This document shows, one piece after another, positions 1-5,204 of a stretch of DNA of 5,386 bases (the first letter of the stretch is position 1; each line of letters starts with the position of its first letter). Source of the DNA: Rhodoferax sp. (lineage in GTDB: Bacteria > Pseudomonadota > Gammaproteobacteria > Burkholderiales > Burkholderiaceae_C); NCBI GenBank assembly GCA_021731215.1, contig JAKFXU010000494.1, positions 1 to 5,386 of the forward strand, in the 5' to 3' direction. A model generated the notes under the pieces. The model made no database searches, was not told where the DNA came from, and worked only from the letters and a program-made list of their open reading frames with translations. A program made the translations under genes and the position numbers.

Positions 1-176
1 GCGACGACCGTTTCAAAACCGCCCTGCAGATCTTCGCCATCGTCTGCCTGCTCGGCCTGCTTTCAATGATCTTCCACAAGGCCTTCGTCGACATTTCGGT
101 GGTCTGGCAGCAGCACTCAGGCGGTGATTTCTGGGTGGCGCTGGGGCGCTATCTGTTCCGCAACCTGGCGGGTTGA
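1..176 (+). CDS. C-terminal end of a small membrane protein (partial, 5' end outside window)
   Basis: An open frame enters from the left edge (first whole codon at base 3) and stops at TGA 174-176, giving 57 visible residues. Roughly residues 7-24 are strongly hydrophobic (Leu, Ile, Val, Phe, Cys) and form one clear transmembrane helix. They are preceded by a charged DDRFK segment and followed by an amphipathic tail rich in Trp, Gln, Phe and Arg that ends LFRNLAG. The codon before DDR is incomplete (?GC), so Met is not the last missing residue. The whole protein could still be only slightly longer than what is seen. Codon use is GC-rich like the neighbouring chromosomal genes, with third positions mostly C or G. 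I do not recognise the family; a single-span inner-membrane protein is all the sequence supports. The gene converges on the VOC gene and shares a hairpin with it. Confidence 0.7.
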   Translation, partial: DDRFKTALQIFAIVCLLGLLSMIFHKAFVDISVVWQQHSGGDFWVALGRYLFRNLAG

Positions 177-194
177 GGCGCCCCTGGGCCTCAA
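173..194. terminator. Inverted repeat between convergent genes, carrying both stop codons
   Basis: TTGAGGC (173-179) and GCCTCAA (188-194) form a perfect 7-bp stem around an 8-base loop. The plus-strand gene stops at TGA 174-176 and the minus-strand gene at TGA 193-191, at mirrored positions in the two arms. The position suits a bidirectional terminator for the two convergent transcripts. There is no run of T on either side, so classical intrinsic termination would be weak; an RNA-stabilising 3' hairpin is the alternative. Confidence 0.45.
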
Positions 195-583
195 GGCACA
201 CGGTACAGCGCGCAGAGCTTGTTGCCGTCCGGGTCGCGCACATAGGCCAGGTGCATGCTGCCCGACGGGCCGCCACGCGGGCCGGGTGCGTCTTCAATCG
301 ACACGCCACCGTGCGCCACGGCCGTGTCGTGAAACGCCTGCAATTGCTCGGGTGACGAGCACTTGAACCCGATGGTGCCGCCGTTGGCGGGGCACGCCGT
401 TTCGCCGTTGATGGGTTCGCTCACGCAAAACGAGGTGCCTTCGTGGCGAAAGAAGAGCCGCTTGTGGCCCGAGCCCGCCGTGTTTTCCACCGGCCCACCC
501 ACGCCCAGCGTGCCGAGCACCGCGGTGTAGAAAGTCCTCGAGCGCTCCAGGTCGTTGGACCCCACCATCACATGACTGAACAT
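191..583 (-). CDS. VOC-family protein (glyoxalase/bleomycin-resistance/dioxygenase fold)
   Basis: A 130-residue cytoplasmic protein of the usual length for a single-domain vicinal-oxygen-chelate protein with two beta-alpha-beta-beta-beta modules. The first module opens with FSHVMVGSNDLERSRTFY (residues 2-19), where His4 is the usual first metal ligand and the FY follows in helix 1. The second module spans about 64-128 and ends with the family signature Y-V-R-D-P-D-G-N-K (114-122). In glyoxalase I-like enzymes a metal-binding Glu lies three residues after the Asn; here that position is Cys124, so a canonical metal site is doubtful. The substrate cannot be read from the sequence. The start at 583 is supported by AAGGAG at 595-590, six bases upstream. 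It is transcribed divergently from the YHYH/M48 pair and convergently with the membrane protein gene. The fold is certain; the activity is not. Confidence 0.9.
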   Translation of the reverse strand: MFSHVMVGSNDLERSRTFYTAVLGTLGVGGPVENTAGSGHKRLFFRHEGTSFCVSEPINGETACPANGGTIGFKCSSPEQLQAFHDTAVAHGGVSIEDAPGPRGGPSGSMHLAYVRDPDGNKLCALYRVP

Positions 584-659
584 TTTTGTCTCCTTGCGGC
601 AAAAAATTTTGCTGGCGGATGGTAGCGCTCGGTGAAGGGTTGAGTGGGTTGCAAGGCTG

Positions 660-689
660 AAAGCGGCCTGGTGGCGCAGCCGCCGCTTT
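660..689. repeat. GC-rich hairpin followed by a short T run
   Basis: AAAGCGGC (660-667) pairs perfectly with GCCGCTTT (682-689), followed by one more T at 690. The 14-base loop can form a small inner GGC/GCC stem (673-675 with 679-681). It resembles a weak intrinsic terminator or a leader hairpin on the plus strand, but no plus-strand gene ends just upstream. It lies in the divergent spacer between the VOC gene and the YHYH gene. Function unassigned. Confidence 0.3.
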
Positions 690-697
690 TACCAACC

Positions 698-713
698 TAC
701 CCCAAATGGGGTA
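698..713. promoter_or_regulatory. Perfect 7-2-7 palindrome resembling a NarL/LuxR-type response-regulator site
   Basis: TACCCCA, a two-base AA spacer, then TGGGGTA: a perfect 16-base dyad in the spacer between divergent genes. NarL and NarP sites are heptamers of consensus TACYYMT, often arranged as inverted repeats with a two-base spacer. Each arm here matches six of seven positions, with A in place of the final T. A regulator with a NarL-type helix-turn-helix is therefore a reasonable guess, but the exact regulator is unknown. It lies 114 bases upstream of the minus-strand VOC start and 128 bases upstream of the YHYH start, so it could act on either side. Confidence 0.4.
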
Positions 714-765
714 AAGCCCGTCAGCGCATTCCGCACCGATCTGAGCCGATGTCTGCCACACTGTT

Positions 766-781
766 GTAACTGCTCGTAACT
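766..781 (+). promoter_or_regulatory. GTAACT direct repeat with 10-base periodicity
   Basis: GTAACT occurs at 766-771 and again at 776-781, exactly one helical turn apart. Tandem half-sites spaced this way are typical of OmpR/PhoB-type winged-helix response regulators, which bind as head-to-tail dimers. The repeat lies 60-76 bases upstream of the YHYH start codon, where an activator site for that transcript would sit. I see no strong -10/-35 pair here; TTGATC at 791-796 is only a weak -35 candidate. The assignment is inferred from spacing alone. Confidence 0.25.
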
Positions 782-841
782 TAGGGCGCGTTGATCGGGT
801 TGTTAGGTGCCCATGTATCCACCTTCACAAAGAAAGTCGAC

Positions 842-964
842 ATGAAGTTGTTCATCGCTTGTTTGATCACCTTCGCCACCACGTTGGCCGTTGCCCATTC
901 CGGAGGGACAAATTCCAACGGATGCCACAACGAAACGCGGACGGGGGGCTACCACTGTCATTGA
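842..964 (+). CDS. Small secreted YHYH-domain-like His/Cys-rich peptide (40 aa)
   Basis: ATG at 842 opens a 40-codon frame ending in TGA 962-964. Residues 1-18 (MKLFIACLITFATTLAVA) form a textbook signal peptide: Lys2, a hydrophobic core, and an A-V-A cleavage site. The predicted mature product is only 22 residues. It starts HSGGTNSNGCH (19-29) and ends TGGYHCH (34-40). The HSGGT...GCH...TGxYHCH pattern is that of small proteins annotated as YHYH-domain. It packs four His (19, 29, 38, 40) and two Cys (28, 39), which suggests metal binding or a disulfide in the periplasm; the family has no firmly assigned role that I know of. The ribosome site is weak (AGAAAG, 831-836). The M48 lipoprotein gene begins 41 bases downstream, so the two probably share a transcript. 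This gene also rules out reading the M48 gene from an upstream start at 859. Confidence 0.8.
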   Translation: MKLFIACLITFATTLAVAHSGGTNSNGCHNETRTGGYHCH

Positions 965-1005
965 CGGCATCTGGTTCATTTGATTCAGGCTCGATGGAGC
1001 GACCC

Positions 1006-2274
1006 ATGCATTCTCTCAACACCGCCTCCAGGGCAGCCTTTGATCTTGGGCCGAGGCGCCTGATGTTCTGGGCGATCCTGGGTCTTGCCGCACTGCTCGG
1101 TGGCTGTGCCACCAACACCATGACCGGTCGCATGCAGGCCAGCCTGGTCAGCGAAGCCAGTGTCTCCAGCCAGAGCATGAGCCAGTACTCGGCCATGGTT
1201 GGCGAGTACGACAAGAAACAAAAGATCCTCACCAGCGGTCCACTCAAGGAACGGGTGGACACCATCACCAACCGCCTCATTTCTCAAGCGGTGCTGTACC
1301 GGCCAGAGTCTGCTGCGTGGGACTGGCAGATCAACGTCATTGACGAGCCCAAAACCGTCAATGCCTTTGCGATGCCGGGTGGGCTCATGGGTTTCTACAG
1401 CGGTCTGGCCGAACAGTTGGGCGCCACCGATGACGAGATCGCGCAGGTCATGGGCCATGAAATCGGACACGCGCTCGCCGGCCATGGCGCCGAGAAGCAG
1501 TCCGTGCGCATGATCGGGGAGCTGAGCGCCATCCTCGTGGCGGGCGTGACGGCCACCAGTGGTCGGGACTTTCAGAACAAGCACCAGACGCTTTCATTGG
1601 GCGCTCTGGCCTTCATTGCCATGCCCAACAGCCGCACGGCCGAGACCGAGTCCGATCGCATCGGCATCGAGCTGGCAGCAAGGGCCGGCTACAGGCCCGA
1701 AGCCGCGGTGTCGCTGTGGACGAAGATGGCAGCCAAGAGCAGCGGCGCCCGTGGCAGCTTCCTCGCCACGCACCCCAGCCCCGACAACCGCATTCGCTAC
1801 CTGTCGGATCTGCAGCCGCCCATGCTGCGTCTGTACAACCTGTCGTTTGAAGCCGCGCCCAAGGAGGCTTCAACCTTCGACTGGCTTCGTGGCCCGAAAT
1901 CGCAGCGCCCCAAGCCCGACCCCAGCAAAGCCATTGCGCTGTATTCACCGCAATGGTTTGCCTTTGAGAGCGGACTCACTGAGCTGAAGGGCAGCAACGT
2001 GCCCGTGTTCCTGATCAAGCAAGGCACCTTGAAAGAGCTTCATGCCAATCAGCGCTGGCGCGACCTCGCTGTCAGCGTCATGGACATCGATCACCAGTTT
2101 GACTTGGCCTACTTCTATCTCAGCGAGGCCGCGCGGGGCCTGGGGTTTGTGGAAGCGTCGAAGGTCTACGCCAGCAAGGCGCTTGAGACCGGCAAGGACG
2201 ACTCGCGGTCGTGTGCCAAGCACATGGTTCTCAACTGTGGGGCGTTTGAGCCTGCGAAGCTGGCTTTGAACTGA
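1006..2274 (+). CDS. M48-family zinc metallopeptidase, predicted outer-membrane lipoprotein
   Basis: A 422-residue protein. Residues 1-33 form a lipoprotein signal: RR at 17-18, a hydrophobic core, lipobox L-G-G-C with Cys34. Ala at +2 favours outer-membrane sorting. The M48 domain follows (about 75-265). The zinc motif is HEIGH at 151-155; the third ligand should be Glu213 in ETESD, with Asp217, then an AGY motif and THPSP at 255-259. This is the LoiP/BepA-like class that handles misfolded envelope proteins. The C-terminal 150 residues form an extra helical region, including a TPR-like stretch (AYFYLSEAARGLGF) and a Cys pair (403, 411), which could give substrate or partner binding. Start 1006 was chosen because GGAG (996-999) sits six bases upstream. 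ATG 994 is possible; ATG 1063 would lose the positive n-region; the longer frame from 859 overlaps the YHYH gene. Peptidase class is certain, substrate unknown. Confidence 0.92.
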   Translation: MHSLNTASRAAFDLGPRRLMFWAILGLAALLGGCATNTMTGRMQASLVSEASVSSQSMSQYSAMVGEYDKKQKILTSGPLKERVDTITNRLISQAVLYRPESAAWDWQINVIDEPKTVNAFAMPGGLMGFYSGLAEQLGATDDEIAQVMGHEIGHALAGHGAEKQSVRMIGELSAILVAGVTATSGRDFQNKHQTLSLGALAFIAMPNSRTAETESDRIGIELAARAGYRPEAAVSLWTKMAAKSSGARGSFLATHPSPDNRIRYLSDLQPPMLRLYNLSFEAAPKEASTFDWLRGPKSQRPKPDPSKAIALYSPQWFAFESGLTELKGSNVPVFLIKQGTLKELHANQRWRDLAVSVMDIDHQFDLAYFYLSEAARGLGFVEASKVYASKALETGKDDSRSCAKHMVLNCGAFEPAKLALN

Positions 2275-2905
2275 TGTTGATCGATCGACAAATGATCAAC
2301 GCTCGAATAGTTGCCAATTTTCGGAGCCGCCGAGTCGTTTCGGAGTTGCTTCTCGACAAGAAGTTTGGGACAGCTCAAGACTGGTTGCGGAAGTTCGGCA
2401 GGATTTTTGTCCCTGGGTCCTTGTCGTGGTCATTGCCAGGTCCTCTGTTGCTTCTTTCACCATCGAGATTCACGAGCAACGACGCGAGTGACATCAGCAG
2501 CAGCGCAACCGCAGGGCGGCTATCGAGTTGGGTCAATCGGCCGGGCCGTCGCCCCAATAAGAGACTTGGAAACGCAGAGGCCACGAAGGAGTGTATGGCT
2601 TTTGCTATCGAGTGACTAGGCCTTGCAATCACCAGGCTTGCATTCGTGCGCGGGGTATGAGGGAAGTACTACAGCATGCCTTCAGCGGCGGCGCGCCCCA
2701 ACGCGGCATAGGCATTTACTTGAGCGCGCGAAAAATCGCGGTAGATGACGCAGACTTTGAATTAAGCTTGAGCGTGTGGACGTTCCGAAAGCGATGTGGC
2801 ACGCTCTAGCAGCCTTGCGGCGGAGACTTTCATTGGATTGCTCCTCGCGTTCCAGTCGGGAAGCCTCACCTCTCCGATCAGCTCTGAAAACCGACAAATC
2901 AAGAA
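2275..2905. other. Gene-free lower-GC leader between the M48 gene and the defence pair
   Basis: These 631 bases contain no reading frame with recognisable protein features. Plus-strand frames at 2274-2615, 2311-2619 and 2591-2809 lack domain signatures, show no regular codon bias and overlap one another. GC drops immediately after the M48 stop (29 of 60 in bases 2281-2340, against 41 of 60 in 1441-1500). Contents noted: an inverted repeat at 2276-2300, a small hairpin CGCGA-AAAA-TCGCG at 2727-2740, and a minus-strand frame 2833-2375 that has a good ribosome site but two internal stops. No convincing promoter for ariA was found, though one must lie here. No tRNA, integrase or transposase remnant was recognised. 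It may hold a decayed gene, an untranslated leader or an RNA. Confidence 0.5.
2276..2300. repeat. Inverted repeat just after the M48 stop codon
   Basis: GTTGATC (2276-2282) and GATCAAC (2294-2300) form a perfect 7-bp stem with an 11-base loop. It starts two bases after the M48 stop and lies at the point where GC falls. With no T run it is a poor intrinsic terminator; an RNA 3' hairpin or a junction-associated dyad are alternatives. Confidence 0.3.
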
Positions 2906-4183
2906 ATGTTCAAAATAAAATCAATCGAGATCTCTGGATTCTGGCAATCCAACCGGATCGCCTCCACAACATTTCGAGATGATGTCAATATCATTATTGG
3001 AAAGAATGGAACCGGCAAGACGACATTCATGAATATCGTTCATGCAGTGCTTGCCGTCGATGGTGACGCGCTGTTTGACAATCCTTTTAAAAGTGTCACT
3101 CTCATGCTTGTCGACGGGAAACGGACGCGTACTGTCAGGGCCGAACGTCACGAAACAAAGACGTCTCCGTACCCTTTCATTGAATATCATATTTCAAACC
3201 GGAAATTTGTGGCGCCGCTTGTCGGCCTTGATGACGGCCGGCCGACTGTAATTCGTAGAAGGGCAGCTGAGGACCTACAACGAATAAAGCAGGAGCTCGG
3301 TTCGTTTGTTTCCGTAGCATCGTTGTCTGTCTATCGCATTGGAGGTGATGCGGATCCAGAAGTACGAGAGCGCATGGTCAGGCGGGTGGCGTCACCAGTG
3401 GATCTACGGCTGCAAAGCTTGATGCATCGCCTAACACAGTATCAGCTGGAGTTGTCCAGTGCAGCGCGAGAAGTTTCCGTTCAACTTCAGCGGGACGTTC
3501 TCACTTCTTTGTTGTATGCCGAGCAGAAAGATGCTGAGAAGGGCTACCGCTTAGATTTCGATGAAGCTACAGAAAAGCAAAATCTGGTCTCGGCGTACAA
3601 GCAACTCGGGGTTGCTGGACAAGAAGTAAGCAAAAAAATCCAGGAGCACATCTCCGCGGTCGGTGCAACCATCCGTCATCTGCAACAACAAACCGCAAAA
3701 ACCAAATCCAAGGATGCAGCGCCTGCGGGTCGAATCGATTTTTCAGCCCTTGAGGCTTTCAGGCTTACGCGGACTGTTGTTGCAAAGTCCCTTGATGCGG
3801 AGGAGAAGACCGACGAAATATTTAGTCATGTGAATCTCTTTTTAGATACCCTCAAGAAATTCATTGGTGACAAGATATTCTCTTTCGTGGGAGGGGAGCT
3901 CGTGGTAAATACGGAGGGACCTCTGCCTTTAGCAAAATTGTCGTCTGGTGAAAAGCAACTTCTGATTCTTTTGATTGAAGCCTTACTCCAACGTCAGCGT
4001 CCGTACATCTTTCTTGCGGACGAGCCTGAACTTTCTTTGCATATCGCCTGGCAACGAAATATTATTTCAGCCATCCGATCTCTCAATTCCAATGCTCAAA
4101 TTGTGGTTGCTACCCATTCGCCGGAAATTGCAGGGAAATTTAAAGAATGCTTATTGGACATGGGCGATATTCTCCATGTTTGA
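2906..4183 (+). CDS. ariA: AAA/ABC-like ATPase, probable AriA of a PARIS anti-phage system
   Basis: A 425-residue cytoplasmic SMC/RecF-like ATPase (AAA_15/AAA_21 type). The N-terminus MFKIKSIEISGF is the usual first strand. Walker A is GKNGTGKTT (32-40, Lys38). A long helical insertion fills roughly 165-270. The ABC signature is KLSSGEKQ (344-351), Walker B is YIFLADEPELSLH (367-379, Asp372, Glu373), and the H-loop is VVATHSPEI (400-408, His404). All ATP-binding elements are present. The gene overlaps a DUF4435 gene by 8 bases. An AAA ATPase followed by DUF4435 is the PARIS architecture, where AriA assembles as a scaffold that holds AriB until a phage trigger such as the anti-restriction protein Ocr is sensed. 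There is a stop in frame at 2885-2887 and 2906 is the first ATG after it; no clear ribosome site is visible. Composition is markedly lower in GC than the flanks, which suggests transfer. Alternatives are other overcoming-lysogenization-defect-like ATPases. Confidence 0.85.
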   Translation: MFKIKSIEISGFWQSNRIASTTFRDDVNIIIGKNGTGKTTFMNIVHAVLAVDGDALFDNPFKSVTLMLVDGKRTRTVRAERHETKTSPYPFIEYHISNRKFVAPLVGLDDGRPTVIRRRAAEDLQRIKQELGSFVSVASLSVYRIGGDADPEVRERMVRRVASPVDLRLQSLMHRLTQYQLELSSAAREVSVQLQRDVLTSLLYAEQKDAEKGYRLDFDEATEKQNLVSAYKQLGVAGQEVSKKIQEHISAVGATIRHLQQQTAKTKSKDAAPAGRIDFSALEAFRLTRTVVAKSLDAEEKTDEIFSHVNLFLDTLKKFIGDKIFSFVGGELVVNTEGPLPLAKLSSGEKQLLILLIEALLQRQRPYIFLADEPELSLHIAWQRNIISAIRSLNSNAQIVVATHSPEIAGKFKECLLDMGDILHV

Positions 4184-5015
4184 TTTGTCATATTCGGATG
4201 AGGCGTTGAACGTCAGAGGAGCATTCTTTGGCGCAAAGACTATCGTCTATGTTGAAGGCGATGATGATCTCCTGTTTTGGAGAAATGTATTTGAGAAGGT
4301 GACAGATGACCCATTTGAGGTGGAGTCTGTCGGCGGATCAACTACCTTGGACGAATACATAAAGAAAATTGTTGCCGGCAACCTCGATGCAATCGCGGCA
4401 CGCGATGCAGATTTTATGTTGATCACCGGAACTGCTCCTTCACATCCACAGATTGTTTATACACATGGCTATTCAATCGAGAACAGCTTGTATGTTGAGA
4501 GCACTATTGCGCAGCTTGTACGAGCTTGGGCTAAATCACCACAAGCCACTGCAGATGAGTGTATGGCGTGGCTGAGAGAGCTAGCGACTACGATTAGCCC
4601 ACTTGTATATTTAGACGCAGCGAACGCAATTGCAGCAGCAGGTATCGCAACTCTAGGCGATAACTGCACGCGATACATGACTGGCGCCAACTCAGCAACG
4701 ATTTGTCCACAAAAGATCGCAGCAGCCGTGGGGGAAATTCAAGCCAAGATTCCGGCAATTGCTTTGCAAAAGGCTCAGGCTAGAGTAGGCAGCGAACCAA
4801 ACGCAGTCATTTCCAATCTTCGTGGGCACTTTTTAACCTCTGCCGTTCATCGTTATATTGTTAAGAGATCGAAGGACTTTGGACGGAAAGTGAGTATTTC
4901 TGCTGAGTCACTGTACGCGGCCGCAATTGCGCAATTTATCAACACGCTAGAAACCAGCCATCCGCACAGGGAACACTATCTTGCTTCCGCTCAGGCTGCT
5001 TGGCGAGAGATTTAG
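4176..5015 (+). CDS. ariB: DUF4435 TOPRIM-type nuclease, probable AriB of a PARIS anti-phage system
   Basis: A 279-residue protein with the DUF4435 pattern. An N-terminal strand leads to VYVEGDDDLLFW (24-35), where Glu27 is the first TOPRIM acid. A-R-D-A-D-F (75-80) supplies the D-x-D pair Asp77 and Asp79. Then comes H-G-Y-S-I-E-N-S-L (97-105), the family's IEN motif. The remaining 170 residues are mostly helical. In known PARIS systems the TOPRIM protein is the toxic effector: once released from AriA it forms a dimer that cuts tRNA, tRNA-Lys in the studied E. coli case, and stops translation. The acidic residues look intact, so an active nuclease is predicted. The start ATG 4176-4178 lies inside the last codons of ariA (8-base overlap, +1 frame) without a strong ribosome site, which points to translational coupling that keeps the effector matched to its inhibitor. 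GC is low like ariA. Confidence 0.85.
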   Translation: MFDLSYSDEALNVRGAFFGAKTIVYVEGDDDLLFWRNVFEKVTDDPFEVESVGGSTTLDEYIKKIVAGNLDAIAARDADFMLITGTAPSHPQIVYTHGYSIENSLYVESTIAQLVRAWAKSPQATADECMAWLRELATTISPLVYLDAANAIAAAGIATLGDNCTRYMTGANSATICPQKIAAAVGEIQAKIPAIALQKAQARVGSEPNAVISNLRGHFLTSAVHRYIVKRSKDFGRKVSISAESLYAAAIAQFINTLETSHPHREHYLASAQAAWREI

Positions 5016-5204
5016 GAGTGCGGAAGCGAGACTAGGGAAGGTTCAGACGAAGACATGGCCTGCGGCTGGAAAACTTCGTAGGACGTGGCCGGTGCAATAC
5101 GCGTCTTCAAAGGTCGGCTTACGCTGCATGTCTGCCGTTCAAATCCACAAGCAACGGCTATCAGCAGCTACCCAGTCGGTCTCGGCAAATGAAGCCCCCG
5201 CTGC
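5016..5204. other. Spacer between the convergent ariB and xdhB genes; right edge of the insert
   Basis: This 189-base gap lies between two convergent stop codons. GC is intermediate (32 of 60 in 5101-5160), between ariB and the GC-rich xdhB. I see no strong terminator hairpin, gene or insertion-sequence end. GTTCAAATCC at 5138-5147 looks like a tRNA T-loop, but the stem does not pair. No direct repeat matching the 2275 side was found by eye. Confidence 0.4.

Noticed and set aside
294..761. Minus-strand 155-codon frame overlapping the VOC gene
   Set aside because: It is a shadow of the VOC gene in another frame, with no ribosome site or motif.
2563..2588. AACGCAGAGGCCACGAAG, like widespread intergenic CGCAGAGG repeats
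   Set aside because: Only one copy occurs in the window and no array structure is present.
2274..2615. 113-codon frame whose ATG overlaps the M48 stop (TGATG)
   Set aside because: The overlap looks like coupling, but the predicted protein shows no motif, has mixed codon use and falls in the lower-GC insert, so a real operon partner of the M48 gene is unlikely.
3975..4183. Open ariB frame extending back into ariA, hinting at a programmed frameshift to a fused AriA-AriB
   Set aside because: A +1 shift would be needed and no clear shift-prone site is seen; the ATG at 4176 explains the second protein well.
5138..5147. GTTCAAATCC, like a tRNA T-loop, suggesting a tRNA or attachment site
   Set aside because: The flanking bases do not form a T stem beyond one pair and no acceptor or anticodon arm can be drawn.
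2474..5172. Shared words AGCAACG and ATCAGCAGC on both sides of the defence genes, as possible insert-end repeats
   Set aside because: The matches are short, with different spacing between them at the two places (near 2475-2505 and 5151-5169), and do not sit at the composition breaks.
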